A stretch of DNA of 64,000 bases from CAVTWH01 sp963850915 (lineage in GTDB: Bacteria; Actinomycetota; Actinomycetes; Mycobacteriales; Micromonosporaceae): positions 248,001-312,000 of the forward strand of contig CAWKND010000005.1 of NCBI GenBank assembly GCA_963850915.1, read 5' to 3'. The notes beneath the pieces are model-generated. The model saw only the letters and a program-made list of their open reading frames with translations. It did not search any database and had not been told where the DNA came from. A program made the position numbers and the translations under genes. This document shows positions 8,205 through 16,079 of this stretch, piece by piece. Numbering within the stretch: the first letter of the stretch is position 1; the number at the start of each line of letters is the position of its first letter.

Positions 8205-8780
8205 CTATTCGGCCGGCAGAATCGCGTCGGCGACAACCTTGGGGGCGCGCAACAGGATCGTCACGATGGCCACCACATATGCCCCGCAGGTCAGCAGGAA
8301 GTACAGGTGCACGATGGCGTCCGGGTCCTCGGCCAACCACTTGGACACGTCGGCCTGGTCGCTGCCGAAGATGCCGATCATCCACTGGGAGAACGAGTTC
8401 ACCAACGGCGACAGCAGCCCGACGATCATCAGGTTGAGCCAGATCAGGTGGTTGCGCCAGCGGATGCGGGTGACGATGAAGAAGAAACCCACAAACCAGA
8501 TCAGGTCGCCGAGGTACGGTGCCGCGTCGGTGAACCAGCCCGGGTGGCCGCCCTGCCACTCGGTGTACCCCCACGTGAAGCGGCCCAGTTGGGTCTGCGG
8601 GTACCACACGAAGTTGGTGACGTCGGCGCCCTCGATCTTCGCGGCCAGTGCGTGGCTGCCCTCGTGCCGGATCGTGCCGAAGGTCTGGTAGAGCGGGTAG
8701 GCCAGGATCCACCACAGGTCGGTGAGGCGCAGCTTCCACACCGGCTTTTCGTCGTCTGTCATCCAACCATTGACGCGCAT
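8205..8780 (-). CDS. small M50-like membrane protein with HExxH motif
   Basis: This 191-residue protein has about four hydrophobic segments. Near residue 40 it contains TIRHEGSHALAAKIEGA, in which HEGSH fits the HExxH zinc motif of membrane metalloproteases such as M50. A second metal ligand of the usual NxxPxxxxD type is not obvious; NLMIVGLLSPLVNSF is the nearest candidate. Start choice is uncertain between the ATG at 8780 and the ATG at 8762 (MTDDEKP). Function unknown. The 135 bp upstream show nothing recognisable. Confidence 0.7.
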   Translation of the reverse strand: MRVNGWMTDDEKPVWKLRLTDLWWILAYPLYQTFGTIRHEGSHALAAKIEGADVTNFVWYPQTQLGRFTWGYTEWQGGHPGWFTDAAPYLGDLIWFVGFFFIVTRIRWRNHLIWLNLMIVGLLSPLVNSFSQWMIGIFGSDQADVSKWLAEDPDAIVHLYFLLTCGAYVVAIVTILLRAPKVVADAILPAE

Positions 8781-8915
8781 GATGGGCCACCGCGGTGACG
8801 GCCAGCCGCCAGTTGACCTGCCGGGTAGCGGACAGTCGGGTGTCAGCCAGACACGTCGCTTGGACGAGCGACGCAGTCAGGTTGTCCGGTCAGGCTGGGC
8901 AGCCAGGCTCGGCGG

Positions 8916-9839
8916 TCAGGCGAATGCGTCAATCCCAGTGAGTTCGGCCGACAGGTACCACAGGCGCCTTGCCTCTTCGGCCTTCTTGACGCTGTCACCG
9001 GATTCCACGATGGCACAGTCGGAGCAGTGCACGCCGCCGGTACCGGCGAGGCTCGGCGAGGTCGCCGCCCACACCTGAGTCGCCGCGCCCTGCGCCGGCG
9101 TCTTGAACTCGTCGTTGACCTGATTGCCATCCGCGTCGATCCAGCCGGCGGCGACCATCTCCGCCCGTGGCAGGTGGCGCTGCAGCGGCGTCAAGATGAG
9201 CCCGGGATGCACTGAGAACGCGCGTACTCCGGCACCGCGGCCGAGTACGTCGAGCCGGGCCGCGAACAGTACATTGGCGGCCTTCGACTGGGTGTACGCC
9301 GCCCACTTGTCGTACCCGCGCCGGAAATGCACGTCGTCCCAGCGGATGCCGGAGAACTGACCACCCGAGGCGACGGCGACCACCCGGGCCGCGCCGCTGC
9401 GCGCGATCGCCGGCCAGACCAGGTTGACCAACGCGTAGTGCCCGAGATGGTTGACCGCGAACTGGGCCTCCCAGCCGGGGCCGACCCGGTGCTCCGGGCA
9501 GGCCATGATCCCGGCGTTGTTGACCACGATGTCGAGGGCCCGATCCGTTGCCAGGAAACGCTCTGCGAACTCCCGCACGCTCGCCAGGTCGGCCAGGTCC
9601 AGGCCTTCGATTTCGACGCCGTCGGTGCCCTCGAGCGCATCGGCCGCGGTGGTCGGCCGGCGTGCGGGTACGACCACGCGCGCACCGGCACGGGCGAGTG
9701 CGCGGGTGGTCTCCAGGCCGATTCCGGAGTATCCGCCGGTGACGAGTGCGAGTCGGCCGGACAGATCGATGCCGTGCAGCACATCGTCGGCGGTGCTCCG
9801 GGCGCCGTAGCCGGTACCGGTGTGTGGGGGCGTTGTCAT
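8916..9839 (-). CDS. retinol dehydrogenase-like SDR oxidoreductase
   Basis: This 307-residue classical SDR has TGGYSGIG (cofactor binding, about residue 30), NNAGIM and AFTSxxG-type serine region VAVASGGQFSG, and the catalytic YTQSK. The sequence after SK (AANVLFAARLDVLGRGAGVRAFSVHPGLILTPL) is typical of the retinol-dehydrogenase/light-dependent-reductase-like subgroup, which uses NADP(H) on lipophilic substrates. The ATG at 9837-9839 is set by the promoter just upstream. It is divergent from a MerR regulator. Confidence 0.9.
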   Translation of the reverse strand: MTTPPHTGTGYGARSTADDVLHGIDLSGRLALVTGGYSGIGLETTRALARAGARVVVPARRPTTAADALEGTDGVEIEGLDLADLASVREFAERFLATDRALDIVVNNAGIMACPEHRVGPGWEAQFAVNHLGHYALVNLVWPAIARSGAARVVAVASGGQFSGIRWDDVHFRRGYDKWAAYTQSKAANVLFAARLDVLGRGAGVRAFSVHPGLILTPLQRHLPRAEMVAAGWIDADGNQVNDEFKTPAQGAATQVWAATSPSLAGTGGVHCSDCAIVESGDSVKKAEEARRLWYLSAELTGIDAFA

Positions 9840-9846
9840 GAACCGG

Positions 9847-9877
9847 AAGCTAGTTGCTCGACCACGGTCTAGGTCAA
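9847..9877 (-). promoter_or_regulatory. MerR-type promoter of the SDR gene with 19-bp spacer
   Basis: On the minus strand TTGACC (-35, 9872-9877) and TAGCTT (-10, 9847-9852) are separated by 19 bp that contain a GACC-GT-GGTC dyad. An over-long spacer with a dyad between the elements is the hallmark of promoters activated by MerR proteins through DNA untwisting. The predicted transcript would start at or next to the ATG at 9839, so the mRNA is probably leaderless. Confidence 0.65.
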
Positions 9878-9912
9878 GCCCCGGCCGGGCAGCGCCAAGG
9901 TACCGTAGCCGC

Positions 9913-10395
9913 ATGTCCAGCAGCGCAACGGAACTGAGCATCGGCCAGGTCGCCGGGCGTACCGGCCTGAGCGTGCACACCCTGCGCCTCTACGAGCGCG
10001 AGGGCCTGTTTGCCAGCGCGGTTGCCCGGAGCGCCAACGGTCGCCGCGTCTATTGCGAAGCCGACGTCGAGTGGCTTGCGACCTGTCTGAAGTTCCGCGC
10101 GTCGGGCATGCCACTGGCCACCATCCGGCGCTTCGCCGAACTCGTCCGGTACGGTTCGGGCAACGAGGCCGAGCGCCTCGAACTGCTGCGCGAGCACCAG
10201 CGACTGGTCCTCGACCGGGTCGCCGTGCTCACCGAGTGCCTCGAGCTGATCGCCACCAAGGTCCAGGTCTACGAGCAGCACGTGGCGGACGGTACCGCCA
10301 CGGATCTCTGGAGTACGCCGGTGAGCACAGCGCCGGCCGGGCCTACCGGAGGATCTCCGGCGTCCGCCACTCGCCGCCGAGCACGGTCGAGGTGA
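9913..10395 (+). CDS. MerR-family transcriptional regulator
   Basis: This 160-residue protein has the MerR winged helix (LSIGQVAGRTGLSVHTLRLYEREGLF, then NGRRVYCEADVEWL) at residues 8-75 and a coiled-coil dimer helix (RLELLREHQRLVLDRVAVLTECLELI). It lacks the metal-binding Cys of CueR or SoxR types, so an organic or redox signal is more likely. It is divergent from the SDR gene whose long-spacer promoter it should activate. Its 3' end overlaps the convergent S9 peptidase gene by 53 bp. Confidence 0.92.
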   Translation: MSSSATELSIGQVAGRTGLSVHTLRLYEREGLFASAVARSANGRRVYCEADVEWLATCLKFRASGMPLATIRRFAELVRYGSGNEAERLELLREHQRLVLDRVAVLTECLELIATKVQVYEQHVADGTATDLWSTPVSTAPAGPTGGSPASATRRRARSR

Positions 10396-12391
10396 GGAAG
10401 GCGAATACCGTCTGGTACCACACCTTCGCGTGCTGTGGCGTGAGTACCCAGTGGTTCTCGTCCGGGAAGTAGAGGAACTTGTGTGGCAGGTTGCCGTCCT
10501 CGTCCTGGAAGTGCTCGGTCAACTCGGCCCACAGGCGTAGTGCCTCGCCGACCGGTACCCGGTAGTCCCGGTCGCCGTGCACGATCAGCATCGGTGTCTC
10601 GATCGCCTTGACGTGCAGGTGTGGACTGTTGGCCAGCGCCCGCTCCGGGGTCAGTTCGCGCCGCCAGTAGTGGTAGCCGTCGGTCGTCGGGCCGAACTGG
10701 TCGAGCGCCCACAGGCTGGCGTGGCTGACGATGCCCTTGAACCGGTTGGTGTGCCCGGCGATCCAGTTGGCCATGTAGCCGCCGAACGAGCCGCCCATCA
10801 TGCCGGTCCGGGACGCGTCGATGTCGGGGCGCGCCTCGGCCGCGTCGGTCAGCGCCAGCACGTCGGTGTACGGCGTGCCACCCCACGAGCCCCAGCCGCG
10901 CTGGATGAAGTCCCACCCGTACCCGGTGGAGAGCGCCGGATCGGGCAGCAGTACGGCGTATCCCTGCGCGGCCAGCAGCCACGGGTTCCACCGCCAGGTC
11001 CAGGCGTTCCACGAACTCAGCGGCCCACCGTGTACCCACAGCAGCAGCGGTGCCGGTGACTGCGCGCCGGCGCCTTCGGGCAGCACCAGCCAGGCGCGCA
11101 GCGGAGTGCCGTCCTCGGCTGTCGCGCTGAGTTCGGTGAGGGTACCGGGCAGTTCCAGTGGGGCTGCCGGGCTGAGTAGCAGGATGGGTTGCTGGCCGGC
11201 GGTGACCGGGTCGAGGCGTACCGGCGCGGGTGGTGAGTCGAATCCGGAGCGGAGTGCGTAGAGGTGCAGCCCGTCCGCGGATACCTGCGGGTCGGTGTAC
11301 GCACCACGGTCGGCCGTCAGCCGGCGTACCTCCCCGGTTGCCACCTCGACCCGGAACAGCGGCGAGGCGCCGTCCTCGTCGGCGGCGACGATCAGCGCGG
11401 CGCCATCGGGTGTCCACACCGGCCGGCCCGGCCAGCGGTCCCACCCGGTGGCCAGGTCCCGCTGCTCGCCGGTGGCCAGATCCAGCAGCAGCAGGAAGAC
11501 GTCCGGTGCTGCCTCGGTCGTCTCCCGGCGGAGCGCCTGTACCGCAACGGTTGTACCGTCCGGCGAGATCCGCGGCCCGATGTACTCCCGCTCCGGGTCG
11601 GCGAGCAGCAGCCGGCGCTCTCCGCTCGCCACGTCGATGGCGACCAGCCCGAACCGCCGGCCACCGCGCTCGGGGAGCGTCCACGCGCTCACCACGGTCT
11701 GCCCGTCGGGGGTAATGTCGTAGTCGAAGTCCTCGCCGGCCAGCGACCGACCGGCGTCCGGCGTGATGTCCGCGAACTGAACTGTCCCAGCGGGTTCGCC
11801 GACGGCGTCGGCGGAGGTGGGCGCCGGGCCGACCAGGATCCGGGGCGTGTCCGGGCCGAGGTCGTGGTCCCAGAACCGGATCGGGTAGCTCTCGTGCAGC
11901 ATCGCCGATACCTTGCGGTCCTTGCGTTCCTTGCGCCGCTTGGCATCGTCTTCGCCGGTCACCGCGCCTGGCATGGTGCCCGAGGTGACCACGACCGTAC
12001 CCGCGCCGCGCGCGACCACCACCCCCGAGACGCCGCCCGGTCGGGTACCGACCACCCGGGCCTCGCCACCGCCGGCCGGCAGCAGCCAGAGCGCTGCACC
12101 CTCCTCGTCGGCGTCAGCCGCCTCCGGGTCGGGCCGGGCGCTGACGAACAGCAGCGAGCCGTCCGGCAGGAACGCCGCGCCCGACTCGCCCTTGGCGCTG
12201 CGGGTCAGCCGGCGCGCCGGCCGGTCGCCCGCCGGGTCGATCTCCCAGAGCGCGGTGACGTAACGGGTCTTCTTCGGATCCAGCGTCGCCACAGCGGTGA
12301 TGAGCCGGGCGCCGTCCGGGCTGAGTACCAGGCCGCCCACCCGCGGTAGCGCGATGTAGCGGTCGAGGTCGGCGAAGGGGGTATCGGTCAT
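10343..12391 (-). CDS. S9-family prolyl oligopeptidase-type serine peptidase
   Basis: This 682-residue protein has an N-terminal beta-propeller (repeated SPDG, TPDG and ISPDG strands up to about residue 410) and a C-terminal alpha/beta-hydrolase domain. The catalytic Ser is in GGSFGGYMANW, with Asp in VHGDRDYRVP and His in DENHWVL. No signal peptide is seen, so it is likely cytosolic. The order matches acylaminoacyl peptidases and dipeptidyl aminopeptidases of S9, which cleave short peptides. The exact specificity is not predictable. Confidence 0.93.
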   Translation of the reverse strand: MTDTPFADLDRYIALPRVGGLVLSPDGARLITAVATLDPKKTRYVTALWEIDPAGDRPARRLTRSAKGESGAAFLPDGSLLFVSARPDPEAADADEEGAALWLLPAGGGEARVVGTRPGGVSGVVVARGAGTVVVTSGTMPGAVTGEDDAKRRKERKDRKVSAMLHESYPIRFWDHDLGPDTPRILVGPAPTSADAVGEPAGTVQFADITPDAGRSLAGEDFDYDITPDGQTVVSAWTLPERGGRRFGLVAIDVASGERRLLLADPEREYIGPRISPDGTTVAVQALRRETTEAAPDVFLLLLDLATGEQRDLATGWDRWPGRPVWTPDGAALIVAADEDGASPLFRVEVATGEVRRLTADRGAYTDPQVSADGLHLYALRSGFDSPPAPVRLDPVTAGQQPILLLSPAAPLELPGTLTELSATAEDGTPLRAWLVLPEGAGAQSPAPLLLWVHGGPLSSWNAWTWRWNPWLLAAQGYAVLLPDPALSTGYGWDFIQRGWGSWGGTPYTDVLALTDAAEARPDIDASRTGMMGGSFGGYMANWIAGHTNRFKGIVSHASLWALDQFGPTTDGYHYWRRELTPERALANSPHLHVKAIETPMLIVHGDRDYRVPVGEALRLWAELTEHFQDEDGNLPHKFLYFPDENHWVLTPQHAKVWYQTVFAFLTSTVLGGEWRTPEILR

Positions 12392-12494
12392 CCGTACTCC
12401 TTACCACAGGCGGGGTTCGTCGCGCCGGCCAGTTGCGCCAACCAGAAGGCGGCCCACCGCTGACAGCCGGTGGTGGAGCAGGGATGCTGTCGGG

Positions 12495-13124
12495 GTGGAT
12501 ACGGCTGCGGAGGACGGTTCGCTGGAGCGGGCCGGGTACCGGCGCTCGACCGGCTCGGCGCGGGGCGAGGCCCGGCGGCGGAGCCTGTTGGAGCGGGTGA
12601 CCGACGACCTGGCGACCAATGGGCTGGTCGACTTCTCGCTGCGGCGCGCGGCGCGGGCGGCCGGTACCACGCACAAGGTACTGCTCTACCACTTCGACAG
12701 CGCCGACGATCTGTTGCGGCAGGCTATTTTCCGGCTGCGGGACCGGCGCATCGAGAAGGGCATGGCGGTCGCCACCGGCGGGCCGACCGGTCGGCCGCTG
12801 GCGGATCGGGTACGCGCGATGTGGCCCGTTCTCGTGGGGGCTGAGGCGCGGGTACTCGATCAGGCCATCGGGCTGGCCATGTACGACCCGGACCGGCACG
12901 CGGAACTCGGCCGCGGCGCCTCCCGGCAGTACCTGCCCGCGCTGCTGTCCATCTGCCCCGAGCAGTGGAGCGAGGGGCGCAAGTTGGAGGTCGCCGAGAT
13001 GATCCTCGCCGTGCTCCGCGGTTTCCTGGTCGACGCCCGCACCAGCGGTGACACGGCCGGCATCGCGGCCGGATTCCAGGCCCTGGTCCGCGCCCTGGAG
13101 CGTGAGGAGGCCGCCGGGGAGTAG
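12495..13124 (+). CDS. TetR-family transcriptional regulator
   Basis: This 209-residue protein carries a TetR helix-turn-helix at about residues 25-75 (RRSLLERVTDDLATNGLVDF, RRAARAAGTTHKVLLYHFDSADDLLR). The C-terminal ligand domain is helical. It is 103 bp from the divergent S9 peptidase and 85 bp upstream of the hydrolase gene. The perfect palindrome in front of the hydrolase is its likely operator. Confidence 0.92.
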   Translation: MDTAAEDGSLERAGYRRSTGSARGEARRRSLLERVTDDLATNGLVDFSLRRAARAAGTTHKVLLYHFDSADDLLRQAIFRLRDRRIEKGMAVATGGPTGRPLADRVRAMWPVLVGAEARVLDQAIGLAMYDPDRHAELGRGASRQYLPALLSICPEQWSEGRKLEVAEMILAVLRGFLVDARTSGDTAGIAAGFQALVRALEREEAAGE

Positions 13125-13142
13125 TCACCCTCGATGGACGAA

Positions 13143-13166
13143 CAAGTGAACCACGTGGTTCACTTG
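13143..13166. promoter_or_regulatory. perfect 24-bp palindrome, TetR-type operator
   Basis: The half-site CAAGTGAACCAC is followed directly by its exact reverse complement with no mismatch and no spacer. Size and symmetry match TetR-family operators. It sits 19 bp after the TetR stop and 44 bp before the hydrolase ATG, so it should repress the hydrolase. Confidence 0.85.
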
Positions 13167-13209
13167 GTGAGGAGCCGGGGATACCTCCGGCCCATCGGGG
13201 GAGGTCGAC

Positions 13210-14151
13210 ATGCGAACACCAGCACAGCGCGAGAAGGTTCGGTTCGGCAGCGGCGACACCGAGTGCGCCGCCTGGCACTATCCCGGCAGCAACGGCGGCT
13301 GTGTGATCATGGCCGGCGGCGGTGGGGTGACCAAAGAGCCGGGTACCGACCTGTTCGCGAAGCGCTTCCACCAGGCTGGGTACGCCGTCCTCGCCTTCGA
13401 CTACCGCCGGCTCGGCGAGAGCGGCGGCGAGCCACGCCAGGTCATCCGGGTAAGCGAGCAGCTGGCCGACTGGCAGGCCGCGATCGGCTTCGCCGGGAGC
13501 CTTCCGGGAGTCGATCCGGCGCGGTTGGCGATCTGGGGCTTCTCGCTCTCCGGCGGGCACGTTTTCCGGGTCGCGGCACGCAATCCGGGCCTCGCCGCCG
13601 CGATTGCCCAGACTGCCAACGCCGACGGTCCGGCCGCTGCCCGCAACGCCGGGCGATACCAGAAGCCGCTCGCGATGCTCCGGCTCACCGCCCGCAGCCT
13701 GCGCGACACGGTGGGCGGGCTGCTGGGTCAAAAGCCTTTGCTGGTACCGCTAGCAGCGCCACCCGGTAGCGTCGCGCTGCTCAGTACGCCGGATTCGCTG
13801 GACGGCGACCGGGCACTCAACCCGGGCAACGCCTACCCCGAGTGGTTGCAGGCGCTCGCCGCCCGCTCGGTACTCCCGATCGTGCTGTACCGCCCCGGCC
13901 GGGACGCCGCCCGGGTCCGCCCTCCGCTTCTGGTACTCGTCTGCGACCAGGATCAGACGGCGCTCGCCGAGCCGGCTGCCTGGGCCGCGCAGCGGGCACC
14001 CCGGGGTGAACTGGTGCGCCTGCCCGGCGGGCACTACGCGCCCTTCCTCGACCAGCACGAGCCGGCCGTCGCCGCCGAACTGGCGTTCCTGCAACGGCAC
14101 CTGATCGCCGTCCCGTCGGAGTCGGTGCTGCACAACGCTTCCGGCGGATGA
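13210..14151 (+). CDS. alpha/beta hydrolase
   Basis: This 313-residue alpha/beta-hydrolase has an oxyanion strand MAGGGGVTK, DYRRLGESGGEPR, the nucleophile elbow GFSLSGG near residue 115, an Asp candidate in LVCDQDQTALAEP and the catalytic His in LPGGHYAPFLD. No signal peptide is visible. It is probably a serine esterase or dienelactone-hydrolase-like enzyme with a substrate sensed by the upstream TetR. The ATG at 13210 follows a GGGGGAGG ribosome-binding site. Confidence 0.88.
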   Translation: MRTPAQREKVRFGSGDTECAAWHYPGSNGGCVIMAGGGGVTKEPGTDLFAKRFHQAGYAVLAFDYRRLGESGGEPRQVIRVSEQLADWQAAIGFAGSLPGVDPARLAIWGFSLSGGHVFRVAARNPGLAAAIAQTANADGPAAARNAGRYQKPLAMLRLTARSLRDTVGGLLGQKPLLVPLAAPPGSVALLSTPDSLDGDRALNPGNAYPEWLQALAARSVLPIVLYRPGRDAARVRPPLLVLVCDQDQTALAEPAAWAAQRAPRGELVRLPGGHYAPFLDQHEPAVAAELAFLQRHLIAVPSESVLHNASGG

Positions 14152-14154
14152 GGC

Positions 14155-14194
14155 GGCGCCGCAGCCCACCGTGGTGGGGGTGGGCTGCGGCGCC
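14155..14194. terminator. strong bidirectional terminator hairpin
   Basis: GGCGCCGCAGCCCACC (14155-14170) pairs perfectly over 16 bp with 14179-14194 around an 8-base loop. It fills the 48-bp gap between the convergent hydrolase and sulfatase genes and should stop transcription in both directions. Confidence 0.85.
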
Positions 14195-14199
14195 CGGGA

Positions 14200-15738
14200 T
14201 CAGCCGGTGACGTGGCCGGCGGTCCAGCAGGCCGTACCGGTGTGGCAGTTCTGCAGGCCGGTGAGGGCGCTGTGCAGCGCGGCGAGCCGGCTGGCGGAGA
14301 GGGTACCGGCGAGGTTGTGCAGTTCGTGCGGGTCGGTGGTGCGGTCGTAGTACTCCCGGGTGCCGTCGGAGTACTCGACGTAGGTGTAGCCGACCGTACG
14401 GATCGCCTCGTAGCTCGGTGGGTTGCCACTGTTGGCATCGGGCAGGTCGGGGTCGGTCGGGTCGGTGTCCGGCCCGTGGTGCTCGACGAGCGCCGTGGTG
14501 CGCCAGTTGGTACCGGCCCCGCCGTGCAGTAGCGGTACCAGGCTGCGTCCGTCCACATTGGACGCCACCGGAGCACCGCCGAGTGCCTGGAAGGTCGGGG
14601 CCAGGTCGATGTTCTGTACCGGCAGGTCACTGGTACCACCGGCCGCGATTGCCGGGCCGGCCACCACGAGGGGTACCCGGATGTCGGTGTCGAACGCGGT
14701 CATCTTGCCGGGGTTCAGCCGGTACTGGCCCATGTGGAAGCCGTTGTCGGAGCTGAACACCACGATCGTGTTACCCGTGACGCCAGCTGTGGAGAGCGCC
14801 CCGCGTACCGTGCCGATGAGCCGGTCCACCGCCTGGATCGACTGCACCCGCTTGCGGAACTTGTCGTCGATCGCGGTCTTCTCGGCCGCGGTGAGCGGAT
14901 CCCGGCCGGCCAGCCAGGCGGGCGGGTCGGTCGGCAGGGTGTTGAACGCGGGACCGCGCGGCGCGGTCAGGCCGGGGAACGAGTTCGCGTCCTGCGGAGC
15001 GGGCGTGGACGGCGCGTGCGGTGCGAAGGTCGCCACCTCCAGCAGGAACGGCTGGTGCGCGGCGGCCGAGCTGGCGATGAAGCTGGAAGCCTTGCCGGAC
15101 AGCACATCCGTGAGGTAGTCGGCGGGCGTGCTGCCATAGGGCACGACCGTGTGGTCCTCGTTGAGGTTGTAGTTGAACTCGGGGTACCCGTTGCCCGCGA
15201 CGTCCCACTCGTTCCAGCCCGGCGGCACGTACGGCAGCGCCCCGCCCAGCGTGTCGGCCGGCGTGTACCCGTTGAGGTACTTGCCCATCATCGCGGTGCG
15301 GTACCCCTGCGCCTGCAGTGCGGTGGCGAACGTCTGCGACTCCTCGCCGTGGCCGTGGAAGTAGCCGAACCCGCCGTCGTCGCCACCGTTGGTGAACACG
15401 CCGGTGTCGTGCGGGTAGCGGCCGGTGAAGATGGACGAGCGGGACGGGCAGCACAGCGAATCGGTGACCGTGTAGTTGTTGAAGGTCAAGCCGTCCGCTT
15501 GCAGGCGCTGCACCTGGGGCATGTACTGCACCAGGTTCCAGGACAGGTCGTCGGTGAGTACCAGGACGACGTTGGGTGGCGCGGCGTCGGCGGCGACCGA
15601 GGCGTGCGGTTTGGCGGCGGCGGCTGCTGCCGTGACGGCGAGCACGACCGCGACGGCCGCGAGGGCGGCGACGGTACGGCGGCTGGTGGGCGGAGGTGGC
15701 GTGCGCCCGGTCTGCGGACGGTGTGGGAATGGTGACAT
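14200..15738 (-). CDS. secreted type I sulfatase (formylglycine-dependent)
   Basis: This 512-residue protein has an arginine-containing signal region (PTSRRTVAALAAVAVVLAV) followed by Ala-rich sequence, so export is likely. The mature part starts NVVLVLTDDLSWN with metal-binding DD. The active site DSLCCPSRSSIFTGRYPH contains CxPSR, whose Cys is converted to formylglycine. VVFSSDNGFHMGQYRL supplies further metal ligands. Members release sulfate from carbohydrates or aryl esters. I chose the ATG at 15736-15738; an upstream in-frame start would add 14 residues before the signal sequence. Confidence 0.9.
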   Translation of the reverse strand: MSPFPHRPQTGRTPPPPTSRRTVAALAAVAVVLAVTAAAAAAKPHASVAADAAPPNVVLVLTDDLSWNLVQYMPQVQRLQADGLTFNNYTVTDSLCCPSRSSIFTGRYPHDTGVFTNGGDDGGFGYFHGHGEESQTFATALQAQGYRTAMMGKYLNGYTPADTLGGALPYVPPGWNEWDVAGNGYPEFNYNLNEDHTVVPYGSTPADYLTDVLSGKASSFIASSAAAHQPFLLEVATFAPHAPSTPAPQDANSFPGLTAPRGPAFNTLPTDPPAWLAGRDPLTAAEKTAIDDKFRKRVQSIQAVDRLIGTVRGALSTAGVTGNTIVVFSSDNGFHMGQYRLNPGKMTAFDTDIRVPLVVAGPAIAAGGTSDLPVQNIDLAPTFQALGGAPVASNVDGRSLVPLLHGGAGTNWRTTALVEHHGPDTDPTDPDLPDANSGNPPSYEAIRTVGYTYVEYSDGTREYYDRTTDPHELHNLAGTLSASRLAALHSALTGLQNCHTGTACWTAGHVTG

Positions 15739-15809
15739 AGCGCGACGGTAGGCAATCGGAGGCCGGAACAGGTTAACCAATCATTCGAGGAGTATGAATG
15801 TTTTCGGCT

Positions 15810-15878
15810 CTGTTACCAGCGGGAGCGCGCCCATCCCGCCGCGCGGCGGGGGATAGTGCCGAAGCTGTTACCAAGCGG
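15810..15878. repeat. direct repeat CTGTTACCA(A)GCGG and a GC palindrome upstream of araB
   Basis: CTGTTACCAGCGG (15810-15822) recurs as CTGTTACCAAGCGG (15865-15878). Between them CCCGCCGCGCGGCGGG (15835-15850) is a perfect 16-bp palindrome. They lie in the 341-bp gap between the divergent sulfatase and araB genes and may bind an activator. No protein is implied by sequence. Confidence 0.35.
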
Positions 15879-15880
15879 TC

Positions 15881-15909
15881 TTGACGGCACTCTTGTGAGC
15901 GCTAACAAT
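15881..15909 (+). promoter_or_regulatory. araBDA promoter with LacI-type operator O1
   Basis: TTGACG (15881-15886) and AACAAT (15904-15909) form a promoter with a 17-bp spacer. The operator TTGTGAGCGCTAACAA (15893-15908) overlaps the spacer and -10 element. Its core differs by one base from TGTTAGCGCTAACA, a LacI-family operator shape with central GCGC. Confidence 0.7.
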
Positions 15910-15975
15910 ACTCGGAACGGACCGGCAACCTCACCGAAACATGCTGGTCACGCTCGTCTACCGGGAGGAGTCGCA

Positions 15976-16026
15976 GTGATCGCTCAGCTCCGACGGCTTT
16001 CCGCGGCGACCCTCGCCCGGCACTAG
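15976..16026 (+). CDS. possible 16-residue leader ORF upstream of araB
   Basis: A GTG at 15976 follows GGGAGGAG (15963-15970) with ideal spacing and opens a frame coding MIAQLRRLSAATLARH, closed by TAG at 16024-16026. The ribosome-binding site is better than the one for araB. The peptide has no Trp/His-type run that would suggest classical attenuation. It may tune araB translation or be an accidental leftover. Translation is unproven. Confidence 0.4.
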   Translation: MIAQLRRLSAATLARH

Positions 16027-16079
16027 CTCCGCAAGTCCGGCCCCCTTTCCGCCGCCCGCTCCAGGAAAGCACCTCACTT

